Source: Paenibacillus rubinfantis (GTDB taxonomy: Bacteria > Bacillota > Bacilli > Paenibacillales > Paenibacillaceae). From it: a DNA stretch of 64,000 nucleotides. The stretch lies in NCBI RefSeq assembly GCF_001486505.1, contig NZ_LN909066.1, positions 447,795 to 511,794 on the forward strand. Direction: 5' to 3'. This document shows positions 42,429 through 50,283 of this stretch, one piece after another. Under the pieces are notes generated by a model, which saw nothing but the letters and a program-made list of their open reading frames with translations, was not told the DNA's origin and made no database searches. Within the stretch, counting starts at the first letter, position 1. Each line of letters opens with the position of its first letter. The translations under genes and the position numbers were made by a program.

Positions 42429-43334
42429 ATGAAATTTGATAACCCGGAAGATATCATTCAGCTGACGCCGCTGTGGAAAGGCGAACGGTTTGAGAACGGA
42501 CGGCCGAAGGTGCCGGCCGATGTGCTGCGAAGAATTCGCAAAATTACGCTGGAGGAAGCATGGGGGCCACTTTGGCACCGTGGCTATACGTTTCAATTCG
42601 AAGGCGACTTCAAAGTCGTTCATCCCGATCAGGTGATGGTCGGGCGGGCCGTAACCGCCGTCATGGTACCCAAGCGGCCCGACCTTCACGAGACGCTGCT
42701 GAATTACGGGCATGAGCAAGAGGGGCGAAAGGGCTTCTTTAACCAGTGGGTGATCGATTCCCTGGTCGAGGATGATGTTGTGGTTGTCGATATGTTTGAT
42801 AAAATTCACCTCGGCACCTATGTCGGCGGGAATCTATCCACGGCCATTTCAACCCGCACCAAACGGGGTGGTGCCGTAATCTGGGGCGGCATCCGCGACA
42901 ATCAGCAGGTAGCGGAAATTAAGAACATTAACGTCTACTACCGCGGCAGCGACCCAACGGCCATCGGCGATGTCACAATGGTTGGCATGAACGTACCGAC
43001 CCGCATCGGCAAGGCGATCTGCCTTCCCGGGGATGTAGTGCTGGGTACACCGGCAGGGGTTATCTTCATCCCACCCCATCTTGCCGAGCTGACGGCGGAG
43101 CAGGCGGAGAAATCGCAGGTTCGCGATGTATTTGGCTTTATCCGGTTGAAGGAGGGCGTGTATACTACCGCTCAGATCGATGCCTCCTGGCCTACCGCGC
43201 TGTGGGAGGACTTCATCCAGTGGTTCCAGCGCGACGAGGCGGCCGCCGAATACCACCACTTAAGCTGGGAGAAGGAGCTTGAGGAGGCGCGGCGAAACGA
43301 GCAGGACGGACCTCGTTCCGACGTACGTTTGTAG
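42429..43334 (+). CDS. RraA/dimethylmenaquinone methyltransferase-like family protein (aldolase type)
   Basis: 301 residues from ATG 42429 (AGGAGG 7 bp upstream). The core has the RraA fold signatures VVVVDMFDKIHLGTYVGG, TKRGGAVIWGGIRD and VVLGTPAGVIFIPP, with an N-terminal extension of about 60 residues and a C-terminal helical tail. Structural relatives include HMG/CHA aldolases and keto-acid decarboxylases, and in sugar-acid clusters such proteins probably cleave or decarboxylate a keto-acid. It is divergent from the importer C operon and convergent with the AraC gene. True RNase E inhibitor function is unlikely here. Confidence 0.8.
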   Translation: MKFDNPEDIIQLTPLWKGERFENGRPKVPADVLRRIRKITLEEAWGPLWHRGYTFQFEGDFKVVHPDQVMVGRAVTAVMVPKRPDLHETLLNYGHEQEGRKGFFNQWVIDSLVEDDVVVVDMFDKIHLGTYVGGNLSTAISTRTKRGGAVIWGGIRDNQQVAEIKNINVYYRGSDPTAIGDVTMVGMNVPTRIGKAICLPGDVVLGTPAGVIFIPPHLAELTAEQAEKSQVRDVFGFIRLKEGVYTTAQIDASWPTALWEDFIQWFQRDEAAAEYHHLSWEKELEEARRNEQDGPRSDVRL

Positions 43335-43343
43335 AAGCCGAAA

Positions 43344-43386
43344 CAAAAAACAGGAAGCGGGCGCTGTACCGCTTCCTGTTTTATTT
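43344..43386. terminator. Bidirectional terminator between RraA-like and AraC genes
   Basis: AACAGGAAGCGG (43349-43360) and CCGCTTCCTGTT (43369-43380) form a perfect 12-bp stem with T runs on both strands. Confidence 0.88.
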
Positions 43387-44550
43387 TCCCATCGACTCCC
43401 GATACTCGCTTGGCGATACGCCCACCTTCTTCTTGAAGATTTGGCTGAAATAACGTGGATCCTGATAGCCGACCTTCTCAGCGACTTCGTAATTCTTGAA
43501 ATGAGTCGTCCGCAGCATTTCCTTCGCCTTTTCGATCCGGATATCGGTTAGATGCTCGATAAACGTCTTGCCGGTATTCGTCTTGAAGAGCAGGCTTAAA
43601 TAGGTTGGCGTCATATATATCTTTTGAGCTACGGTTTGCAGCGAAGCGTACCGACAGTCCTGCTCCATGTAGTGGATCGTCTTCTTGATAATGCTGCGAT
43701 GGCTTTCCTTCTGGCCGGGGGAGGCCACCTTCCACAACTCGGTCAAAAACCGGCCGACATAACGCTTCAGCTCCTCAAGCGTCCCCAGCTTCACAAGCAA
43801 TGTCGCTTCAAATGGCCTGTAAGCGCCTACATTTCCTTCGTCGGCAAGCACTCTTCTCTCCATTCCGACCAGCAGGCGAATCGTCAACTCATACATGCTC
43901 TTGATGTCGATCGGCCCCTGCTCCAGTACCGCAGCATAGAATAATTCCACCGCCTCCGCGAGCTCCTCTTCCGAAGCGGCCGAGCGGAAATGGTCATACA
44001 GTCGTTTTTCCTTCTCCGTTGGGTAGCTGCTGATCGGCTCCAGCCGGAGAAACTCGCCGTAATGAATCATTTGGCCGGTTCCGCTGTAGAACTTGTTCTG
44101 CAGCGCCCATGCAGCCTGCCGATAGGAAAGGTGGACGTCTCGCAAATGGCTGCACGGCTTTCCAACCCCGATACTAATAGGGTCATCGAATTGTTCCTTA
44201 AGGATCACCTGCAGCCGCTCCAGCACCTCCTTGGATACCCAAGAGAATAGCAGCCCAATCCGTCCCTCGCCATCCAGAAAAGCGATACTGTTCCCCGGCA
44301 TCCGCTGCTGAAGCGATTCCCGCATGCTCTCCAGATAAGTCAGCTTGTTGTGTTCATTCGTCGCGGGAGCGGTCGGCTCCAATAACGCAATGGTGGGAAA
44401 AGTGTAAGACGGATTTAGGTGAAGCCGGGCCAGGCTCTCCTTCAAATCCGCTTTCGCATCCGCGGCCCCGGATACCAGATACTGCAGGAGGCGGTCACTC
44501 ATCCATGTCGTAATCGCTTGGTGATCCATCACAAGACGTTCATTCAGCAT
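43381..44550 (-). CDS. AraC-family transcriptional regulator (YesN-like without receiver)
   Basis: 389 residues from ATG 44550 (GGGGGAAGGAG upstream); the frame to 44589 lacks a good site. N-terminal and middle region of about 290 residues resemble the linker found between receiver and DNA-binding domains in YesN-type regulators (FPTIALLEP, SYRQAAWALQNKFY), but no receiver or phospho-acceptor is present. C-terminal AraC double helix-turn-helix: LQTVAQKIYMTPTYLSLLFK and KNYEVAEKVGYQDPRYFSQI. Probably controls the uronate-like cluster. Followed downstream of its promoter by the GntR gene (44 bp apart, same strand). Confidence 0.87.
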   Translation of the reverse strand: MLNERLVMDHQAITTWMSDRLLQYLVSGAADAKADLKESLARLHLNPSYTFPTIALLEPTAPATNEHNKLTYLESMRESLQQRMPGNSIAFLDGEGRIGLLFSWVSKEVLERLQVILKEQFDDPISIGVGKPCSHLRDVHLSYRQAAWALQNKFYSGTGQMIHYGEFLRLEPISSYPTEKEKRLYDHFRSAASEEELAEAVELFYAAVLEQGPIDIKSMYELTIRLLVGMERRVLADEGNVGAYRPFEATLLVKLGTLEELKRYVGRFLTELWKVASPGQKESHRSIIKKTIHYMEQDCRYASLQTVAQKIYMTPTYLSLLFKTNTGKTFIEHLTDIRIEKAKEMLRTTHFKNYEVAEKVGYQDPRYFSQIFKKKVGVSPSEYRESMGK

Positions 44551-44593
44551 ACTCCTTCCCCCTTTTGAAAGATGACCAACGCGAGCCAAGACC

Positions 44594-45241
44594 CTAATCC
44601 AAATGAATAAATTTATAGGCGTGCATGTGCTCGATAAACGCTTCCTCCGCCGCCTCGCCGTCCCCCGTCCGGAGGGCGTCGATCAACAGCCTGTGCCAAT
44701 CGGCCAGCATTTCTGTCGTATGATGCCGATTTGAAATGGCCATGAAGCGCATCACCTTCGTCTGTATGTGGTTCCATAGCTCCAGGATCGCTTGATTGTC
44801 GCAGCGTCTATAGAAAAAACCGTGAAAATCCATATCCAACTCAAGAATGCTTAACGTGTCTCCCTGCTCGACCGCTTCCTCCATCCTCTGGATCATCGCT
44901 TCCAGCGCAGCGTAATCCGCCTCCGTTAAGGTTGGCATGGTTGTGCGAACGGCGTAGCCTTCGATAATTTCCCGGAGAACAAATAAATCCCGGATCTCCT
45001 TCGACGTAATGTTGGATACCACGGACCCTTTGTTCCGAATGCCGGTAATTAATCCTTCCTGCTTCATCCGTTCCAGCGCTTCCCGTACGGGCGCCTGGCT
45101 CACTTGAAATTGACCTGCGATCTCCAGCACGAGGAGCCGGGTTCCCGGGGCAAGCTCACCGGTAAGTATTTTGCGTTTCAGGGTGACATAAATTTGCTCG
45201 CTTATGGAATTCACCAACGGGACAATATCGTTGCTTGGCAT
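44594..45241 (-). CDS. GntR-family regulator, FadR subfamily
   Basis: 215 residues. N-terminal winged helix with LAPGTRLLVLEIAGQFQVSQ and PVREALERMKQEGLI, then an all-helical FCD effector domain containing the Asp and His residues expected for a metal-dependent ligand site (LELDMDFHGFFYRRCDN; SNRHHT). FadR-type regulators often sense sugar acids such as glucuronate or gluconate. A matching operator box lies before the importer C operon. RBS is GAGAAGGATG; a 12-bp perfect palindrome lies 34 bp upstream. Confidence 0.88.
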   Translation of the reverse strand: MPSNDIVPLVNSISEQIYVTLKRKILTGELAPGTRLLVLEIAGQFQVSQAPVREALERMKQEGLITGIRNKGSVVSNITSKEIRDLFVLREIIEGYAVRTTMPTLTEADYAALEAMIQRMEEAVEQGDTLSILELDMDFHGFFYRRCDNQAILELWNHIQTKVMRFMAISNRHHTTEMLADWHRLLIDALRTGDGEAAEEAFIEHMHAYKFIHLD

Positions 45242-45274
45242 CCTTCTCAGTCTCCATTCGATTATCGTTTATCG

Positions 45275-45286
45275 ATTATCGATAAT
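45275..45286. promoter_or_regulatory. Perfect 12-bp palindrome upstream of the GntR gene
   Basis: ATTATCGATAAT, embedded in further TTATCG/CGATAA units (45261-45290). Possible autoregulatory operator; it does not match the TnGTnnnACnA box seen upstream of operon C, so a different binder is also possible. Confidence 0.4.
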
Positions 45287-45338
45287 TCGTTTACTTCCAT
45301 TGTATGAGTGGACCTGCGCATCTGATACCGGGGCAACC

Positions 45339-45373
45339 AAAAAAAAGCCCGCGAAGCTATCGCTTCACGAGCT
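45339..45373 (-). terminator. Terminator of the LytTR-ABC operon region
   Basis: Minus-strand stem with 12 paired positions (G-T pairs included) around a GATA loop, then eight T residues. Its sequence is 23 of 28 identical to the terminator behind which the group IIC intron sits at 50239-50272. It lies between the ABC exporter operon and the GntR promoter. Confidence 0.8.
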
Positions 45374-45392
45374 GAATGAGGTACTCCCTGAA

Positions 45393-45578
45393 CTAACGGA
45401 CCTCAGAGACGTTATTGACTACCGTTGAAGTCAAAAGCGAATTCTAACGGACCGAGGAGACCTTATTTTGGATAAAAACCACCTAATACTTGCCATGAGA
45501 GCCCAATAAGATCCTTGGAGTCCGTTACAGCGGGAAATAACAGGGGAAATAGCAAATAAGGTCACTAGGGTCCGTTAG
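45393..45578. repeat. Four-copy 24-bp interspersed repeat, two pairs in opposite orientation
   Basis: Copies at 45393-45416 and 45444-45467 (plus) and 45505-45528 and 45555-45578 (minus) share CTAACGGACC then a variable core and GACCTTATT. Spacing is close to 51 bp within each pair. No open frame is supported in this 400-bp gap (45242-45644), which otherwise holds the GntR promoter, a terminator and an octamer repeat. Confidence 0.75.
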
Positions 45579-45581
45579 CCT

Positions 45582-45621
45582 CAGACTTTCAGACTTTCAG
45601 ACTTTCAGACTGTCAGACTGT
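45582..45621. repeat. Octanucleotide tandem repeat
   Basis: Five consecutive 8-bp units: three CAGACTTT and two CAGACTGT, directly followed by a decayed CGGCTTGT. It ends 23 bp before the stop of the ABC-2 permease gene. Confidence 0.85.
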
Positions 45622-45644
45622 CGGCTTGTCACTTCCCCACCTCC

Positions 45645-46370
45645 CTACTCATCCTTCAACCGACGCTGATACAGAACCACAGACACAATCGTTAGTACAA
45701 CGGTCCATATGAAGGTAATGACGAGGGGTTTGAGCAAATCTCCCGTCGTATATCCGGTATCGCTTAAACCTATCAAATGCACAAGCTGACTACTCGGTAC
45801 GTAATCCAGCGCTCTGAAGATCGGATAATCGTCCGCGAGAAACACGCCCCAAGGCGCCCCGGTGAATACGAAGGCCACCGGAAGGATGGACAGCGAGGCA
45901 TCGAGCAGCGTCCTGGAAAATAAGCCGCAGATCGTTCCGGTCGCGATGTATAAAATCAGCGATAGCGCAACGACCACCACCAAAGCCCCTAGATTGGCGG
46001 GCTCATACCCGAAAATATACGTAGTAATAACGAGAACAACCGCAGACATCACAAAAACCAGACTGCTTTTCCCAACTAATACGTCCAACGTTGTGGCCGG
46101 CGTCATCATTAAGGACCTTAATGTGTTCCGCTCCTTCTCTTCCGCAATCAAGCATGCTTGGGCGAAACAGGTCAGCATCACAAACGAGAGGTTAAGTACC
46201 GTAGCGAAGGTCCCCGCTACAGCAGCTAGGGGCAATGACGAATCCACCCCTCGAATTAGAAGCGCCAGGACAATAGGGAGAATTAACATAATAGAGACCG
46301 CATAATTGCGTGAAAACTCTTTGTAATCCTTCACAAAAATCGCTCGCACACGCTTGAAGGAGATCCTCAT
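45645..46370 (-). CDS. ABC-2 type exporter permease
   Basis: 241 residues, six hydrophobic segments, with the cytoplasmic segment ERNTLRSLMMTPATTLDVLVGKS typical of ABC-2 permeases of the NatB/YhaP group. Works with the ATPase encoded upstream; start overlaps its stop as ATGA. Substrate unknown: relatives export sodium, drugs or peptides. The operon is headed by an unusual LytTR regulator. Confidence 0.85.
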   Translation of the reverse strand: MRISFKRVRAIFVKDYKEFSRNYAVSIMLILPIVLALLIRGVDSSLPLAAVAGTFATVLNLSFVMLTCFAQACLIAEEKERNTLRSLMMTPATTLDVLVGKSSLVFVMSAVVLVITTYIFGYEPANLGALVVVVALSLILYIATGTICGLFSRTLLDASLSILPVAFVFTGAPWGVFLADDYPIFRALDYVPSSQLVHLIGLSDTGYTTGDLLKPLVITFIWTVVLTIVSVVLYQRRLKDE

Positions 46371-47212
46371 AACAACTCACTTCCCGTCATTTTGATGAAA
46401 ATATCACCGAGGCTAGGTTCCTTCGTTTCCACCCGGTCGATGAGCCCGCGCTTCATCCAATCGGCGATACGATCCGCGGTCTCCCCATTGATCGGCAGCT
46501 CGTAAGCTTCCCCATTCACCAAGTCAACCCCTATGACATTTTCCCGATGCTGCTTCTTTAATTCCCTAGGGGTACCGATGGCTTGGATTTCCCCTTGATG
46601 CAAAATCGCTACCCGATTGCACATCAATTCGGCCTCCGTCATATCATGCGTCGTTAAAAAAATCGTCGTCCCCTTCTCATTTAGGTAGCGTAAGCCTTTA
46701 TAGATATGGGCCGAGTTCACCGGATCTAAAGCCGATGTAGGTTCATCCAAAAATAGCAGTTCCGGCTCATGGATGATCGCGCAGGCCAGCAAAACACGCT
46801 GACGCATTCCTTTTGATAAACGGGTGACCTTCTTTTTGCGCTCTCCGCTTAGGTTCACAAACTGCAAAACCTTATCGATCGAGGTTTTGGGCAATTCGTA
46901 CAAAAGGCGGTACAGCTCCAGATTCTCTTCAACCGTTAATCGCTCGTAGAGACCACTGTTATCGGTCAGGATACCAAAGCGCATTTTCTGCGCCGGCTGG
47001 TACATCATCTCTGACGGCTGGTTAAATACGCTGGCCTGCCCGTTGGTCGGGCTTAATTGCGCCGTGAGAATCTTTATTAATGTCGTTTTCCCTGCTCCGC
47101 TTGGACCAAGGAAACCAAAAATTTCTCCTTTCGGAATGGAAAAGGATACGTCCGATAACGCATCCTTGTTTCCAAATCTTTTCTGAATATGTGCGACTTG
47201 AATGACAGCCAT
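46367..47212 (-). CDS. ABC exporter ATP-binding protein
   Basis: 281 residues from ATG 47212, with GGAAGTGG upstream; the frame's GTGs at 47218-47221 lie within that site. Walker A GPSGAGKTT, signature LSKGMRQRVLLA, Walker B LLFLDEPTSALDP and switch His in LTTHDMTEAE are all intact. It pairs with the ABC-2 permease directly downstream. The gene lies 138 bp after the LytTR-fusion gene. Confidence 0.9.
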   Translation of the reverse strand: MAVIQVAHIQKRFGNKDALSDVSFSIPKGEIFGFLGPSGAGKTTLIKILTAQLSPTNGQASVFNQPSEMMYQPAQKMRFGILTDNSGLYERLTVEENLELYRLLYELPKTSIDKVLQFVNLSGERKKKVTRLSKGMRQRVLLACAIIHEPELLFLDEPTSALDPVNSAHIYKGLRYLNEKGTTIFLTTHDMTEAELMCNRVAILHQGEIQAIGTPRELKKQHRENVIGVDLVNGEAYELPINGETADRIADWMKRGLIDRVETKEPSLGDIFIKMTGSELL

Positions 47213-47350
47213 GTACACCACTTCCTTAGCTTTGATGCCTTAAGCATAGGATGGAAGCTAACCTCAAGCCATTAAAAACCGCTGAAATGTAGCTAAATCC
47301 GTCTGAACGGTACCCTGGAAGACTTGACCGGTCCGATATTCCCCTGGAAA

Positions 47351-48286
47351 TTAAATGTGAAGCAGTGCTTTTAATTCCTGCAATTTGGAACGAGATAACG
47401 GAACCACCGCGTCCTTCCCTGTATTTAAGCGTAAGCTGTAGCTATTCTTCGTCCATGTAATGATCTCTCTTACTTTTTGCAAATTTACAAGATAAGACCG
47501 GTGACATCTGAAAAATCCGAAATGAGTTAATCTCAACTCAAGATCGGTTAACGTCGATACGCAAACATAATTTTCCCCGTCCACGTGAACGAGGATGGAA
47601 CCGTCCAAGCTTTCAATGTAATCAACCTCAGGAGGATCAAATAAAATTACCTTCTCATTTCTTTTGGTGGAAATTTTCTGCAACGTTATATTCGGCGAAT
47701 CGTGTTCCTTGATGCCTTGTTTGTCCTCTCCTGAGTCCCGGATATCCAGCGGATGAAAGCCAAATTCGTTTAACCGATAAATCTCATCGCAGGAGATCAT
47801 GGCATCCTCTAAATTCGAAGTTAAAATGAGAATTGACTTCTCTTGCGAGAGGTCCTCCAGAATCCGCTTCAAATGACGACGATCCTCTTCTTCCAAATAA
47901 AAATAAGGCTCCTCCAACACAATCGTTGGCTGATACGCAAAAAAGGCTCGCAGCAAGGTAACGTACATTCTTTTCGACGGGGGGAGCTTCTTCACCTTGA
48001 CCTTTCGGACTTCATTCAAAGCCAAATAATCCATTAAGGGATCCAAACGATCCTTTCTCTCCGTCACTTGGAGGAGGAAGGTGATTAGCTCTGTTACTGT
48101 TAAATGCAGGTATTCGTTTTGCCCCGCTCGAAGTACAAAATATCGGGATCGATCCGATAGCTGATTTATGACGAGTTGCTTTCGCTTCAAGTCCGTAATG
48201 ATGCCCGTCGATTCATTTGGGTTCATCTGGAGTTCAAACTTCGGTAGAAGTAATTTTCCATTTTGATAAATGGGTTCGAATTGCAT
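47351..48286 (-). CDS. LytTR transcription factor fused to a dead ABC-ATPase domain
   Basis: 311 residues. Residues 1-190 follow the layout of an ABC ATPase but have lost its chemistry: the Walker A position reads ITDLKRKQL with no GxxGxGK, the signature reads LPPSKRMYVTLLRA, Walker B reads PTIVLEEPYFYLEEED (Asp changed to Glu) and the switch His is Asn in LTSNLEDA. Residues 215-311 are a LytTR DNA-binding domain (FFRCHRSYLVNLQKV near the end). Cytoplasmic. RBS AGGAGG precedes ATG 48286. It heads the exporter operon, so it may regulate it, perhaps by pairing with the active ATPase; that is inference. Confidence 0.85.
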   Translation of the reverse strand: MQFEPIYQNGKLLLPKFELQMNPNESTGIITDLKRKQLVINQLSDRSRYFVLRAGQNEYLHLTVTELITFLLQVTERKDRLDPLMDYLALNEVRKVKVKKLPPSKRMYVTLLRAFFAYQPTIVLEEPYFYLEEEDRRHLKRILEDLSQEKSILILTSNLEDAMISCDEIYRLNEFGFHPLDIRDSGEDKQGIKEHDSPNITLQKISTKRNEKVILFDPPEVDYIESLDGSILVHVDGENYVCVSTLTDLELRLTHFGFFRCHRSYLVNLQKVREIITWTKNSYSLRLNTGKDAVVPLSRSKLQELKALLHI

Positions 48287-48380
48287 GTCATCCTCCTAGT
48301 CCGTGCCACCGTTGGATATCTATCACAATTATAATAATCGGGTAGGAGGCTACCCATTAATTGAGTAGCCGACCTCCCAC

Positions 48381-48414
48381 ACCACCGTACGTACCGTTCG
48401 GTATACGGCGGTTC
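48381..48414 (-). ncRNA. Group IIC intron domain V (catalytic hairpin)
   Basis: 34-nt hairpin beginning GAACCGCCGTATACC and ending GTACGTACGGTGGT on the minus strand, with the CGC catalytic triad expected of group IIC. It starts 7 nt after the maturase stop. Confidence 0.85.
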
Positions 48415-48420
48415 CTAAGT

Positions 48421-49833
48421 TTACGCAGTTACTTGTCGATAATAATCCGAGAAGAAGAGAAATCCTAAGCCCTTGAGGGTGTTATTTCCGAGGGACTTCG
48501 AGAGGACGGGGCTATTGGAGATTCTCCAGTAGCCCTTTCTCGTGTTTGCGTATTCCCATGCTTTTTGTCCTTGGATTCCGAGCGATTGCAGTTTCTCGAA
48601 TTTCGTCCTCACTCGTTTCCACTGCTTCCAGAAGATCATGCGAATCCGCCTTCTCATCCATTCATCCGTGGATTGGAGCATACTTTTCATATCCGCTATT
48701 TTGTAGTAGTTGATCCACCCCATGATGTAGCGTCTAAGCTTTTCGGCTCGTTCTTCATTTCCCATCCCGTTGCTTCTGGACGTGAGCTCCTTTACTTTGG
48801 CTTTCATCTTGGCAGCGGATTTCGGATGAATGCGGACTCGTGTCTCTCCTTTCCTTTTGTAGAAGGAGAACCCAAGAAATTTAACCTTCCACGCCTCGTC
48901 CACCACTGTCTTTTCCCGGTTCACTTTGAGAAACAACTTCTTTTCAATGAAGGGAAGAATGTTCTCCAGTGTCCGTTCCGCGCTCCTTTTGCTTTTGTTG
49001 AAGATCAGGAGATCGTCCGCATAGCGCACGAAGCGGTGCCCGCGGCTTTCCAGTTCCTTGTCCAGTTCGTTCAGCATAATGTTGCTGAGAATTGGACTCA
49101 GATTGCCCCCTTGCGGTACGCCGATTTCCGTATCCTCGAAGCGGTGCTTCACGACAACGCCGGCTTTCAGGTACTTGTGGATGAGCGAGATGACCCGCCC
49201 GTCTTTAATGGTTCGGGATAAGACTTCCACCAATTTGCTTTGGTTAACGGTGTCAAAGAATTTCTCCAAGTCCATATCGACCACGTATTTGTACCCTTCT
49301 TCGATGTTTGATTGGCTTCTCTGAATAGCGTTATGTGCGCTTCTCTTGGGTCGGAATCCGAAACTGTTCTCCGAAAACTGTTTTTCGTAGATCGGGGTAA
49401 GCACTTGAGCGATCGCCTGTTGGATAACTCGGTCAACAACCGTAGGAATTCCCAGGTTTCTCTTCTTTCCGTTCTCTTTCGGGATTTCTACCCTTCGAAC
49501 AGGATTCGGACGGTAGGTTCCGTCCAGAATGGATTCCTTGATGGTTTCTCCGTTCTCTCGGAGATATTGTAGAAGTTCATCTACTCCCATCCCGTCGATT
49601 CCGTGAGATCCTTTGTTAGTTTTGACCCGCTTGAACGCTTCGTTCATGTTGTCTCTGCTAACGATTTTCTCAAGCAACTCGTCCTTCGACTCGGTTGCGT
49701 CGGTGCTGTCGGTTTCAGGTATCCGCTCAGGACTGTGCGCTCCCGCATATTCTCCATGTTCCGCATGTACGTTTTGCGTCGAGCCTTCTCTTCGAAGTTG
49801 GCTGCACTTGACTCCTGTTTCGGTACCATTCAT
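48421..49833 (-). CDS. Group II intron reverse transcriptase/maturase (group C type)
   Basis: 470 residues from ATG 49833, with AAGGAGGTG about 7 bp upstream; the frame to 49869 lacks such a site. Reverse transcriptase blocks include RRVEIPKENGKKRNLGIPTV, SFGFRPKRSAHNAI, GVPQGGNLSPILSN and the catalytic YADD at 271-274. A GIIM maturase/thumb domain follows (about 345-470). No HNH endonuclease domain is present, as usual for class C, which uses hairpin and replication-fork targets. The protein splices and mobilises the intron. About 55 N-terminal residues are a polar extension. Confidence 0.92.
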   Translation of the reverse strand: MNGTETGVKCSQLRREGSTQNVHAEHGEYAGAHSPERIPETDSTDATESKDELLEKIVSRDNMNEAFKRVKTNKGSHGIDGMGVDELLQYLRENGETIKESILDGTYRPNPVRRVEIPKENGKKRNLGIPTVVDRVIQQAIAQVLTPIYEKQFSENSFGFRPKRSAHNAIQRSQSNIEEGYKYVVDMDLEKFFDTVNQSKLVEVLSRTIKDGRVISLIHKYLKAGVVVKHRFEDTEIGVPQGGNLSPILSNIMLNELDKELESRGHRFVRYADDLLIFNKSKRSAERTLENILPFIEKKLFLKVNREKTVVDEAWKVKFLGFSFYKRKGETRVRIHPKSAAKMKAKVKELTSRSNGMGNEERAEKLRRYIMGWINYYKIADMKSMLQSTDEWMRRRIRMIFWKQWKRVRTKFEKLQSLGIQGQKAWEYANTRKGYWRISNSPVLSKSLGNNTLKGLGFLFFSDYYRQVTA

Positions 49834-50238
49834 TAACCCACACCTCCTTAGGTTCAGCCCTTCCCTCAAGTTGTCGACTAACCGAGGTACTATGGCGTCT
49901 GCTGACTTCTCATGATAAATCTTGTTTCAACCATGATTTGAAATTCATCTCCTCACGTCCATGAGACCTCCCACGGTAAGACGCGTAACTTTCATCCCGT
50001 ATACCCGCCGCATTTACATCCGCGTGTCCGTGCAGTTTATTGGATTTCGTCTTGTTTAGCAGACTCATCCCACTTTGGATGCCTGATGCGATTCGTGTTC
50101 CTCAGGCCGGGACTTTGCCTCCAGCTTCCTTCAGATTCCACCTCACGATGGACACCCTTGCTCTTGGCTAATGGTTGGCAACTGCCAGCCCCCATAGCGG
50201 ACTTTCACCGCCTAGCTACGCGCCATGCGTGGCGCACC

Positions 50239-50272
50239 AAAAAAAGCCCGCGAGGCTCTCGCCTCACGGACT
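50239..50272 (-). terminator. Terminator of operon D, 5' exon of the group IIC intron
   Basis: A 12-bp stem (50245-50256 with 50261-50272, two G-T pairs) around a GAGA loop and a 7-T run on the minus strand. One G separates the T run from the intron's GTGCG. It lies 12 bp past the stop at 50284. Confidence 0.9.
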
Positions 50273-50283
50273 TAATACCGCAT

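Larger units (their letters stand above)
48342..50237 (-). mobile_element. Complete group IIC intron with maturase, inserted at a terminator
   Basis: About 1896 bp on the minus strand. The 5' end is GTGCGCC at 50237; the following domain I sequence has segments common to group IIC introns such as that of Oceanobacillus iheyensis (GCAAGGGTGTCC; GGAATCTGAAGGAAGC; CTGAGGAACACGAA). Domain V lies at 48381-48414, domain VI at about 48343-48375, and the 3' end CCTAC falls at 48342 (plus or minus one base). The 5' exon ends in the T tract of a perfect 12-bp terminator stem, the usual target of this class. Domains and reading frame look intact. Confidence 0.88.

Noticed and set aside
42429-43334. RraA-like gene as a ribonuclease E inhibitor
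   Set aside because: Genomic setting is sugar-acid catabolism and the protein has extra N- and C-terminal parts; an aldolase or decarboxylase role fits better.
45393-45621. CRISPR array
   Set aside because: Repeats are in both orientations, degenerate in the core, spacing is irregular for spacers, and no cas gene is nearby.
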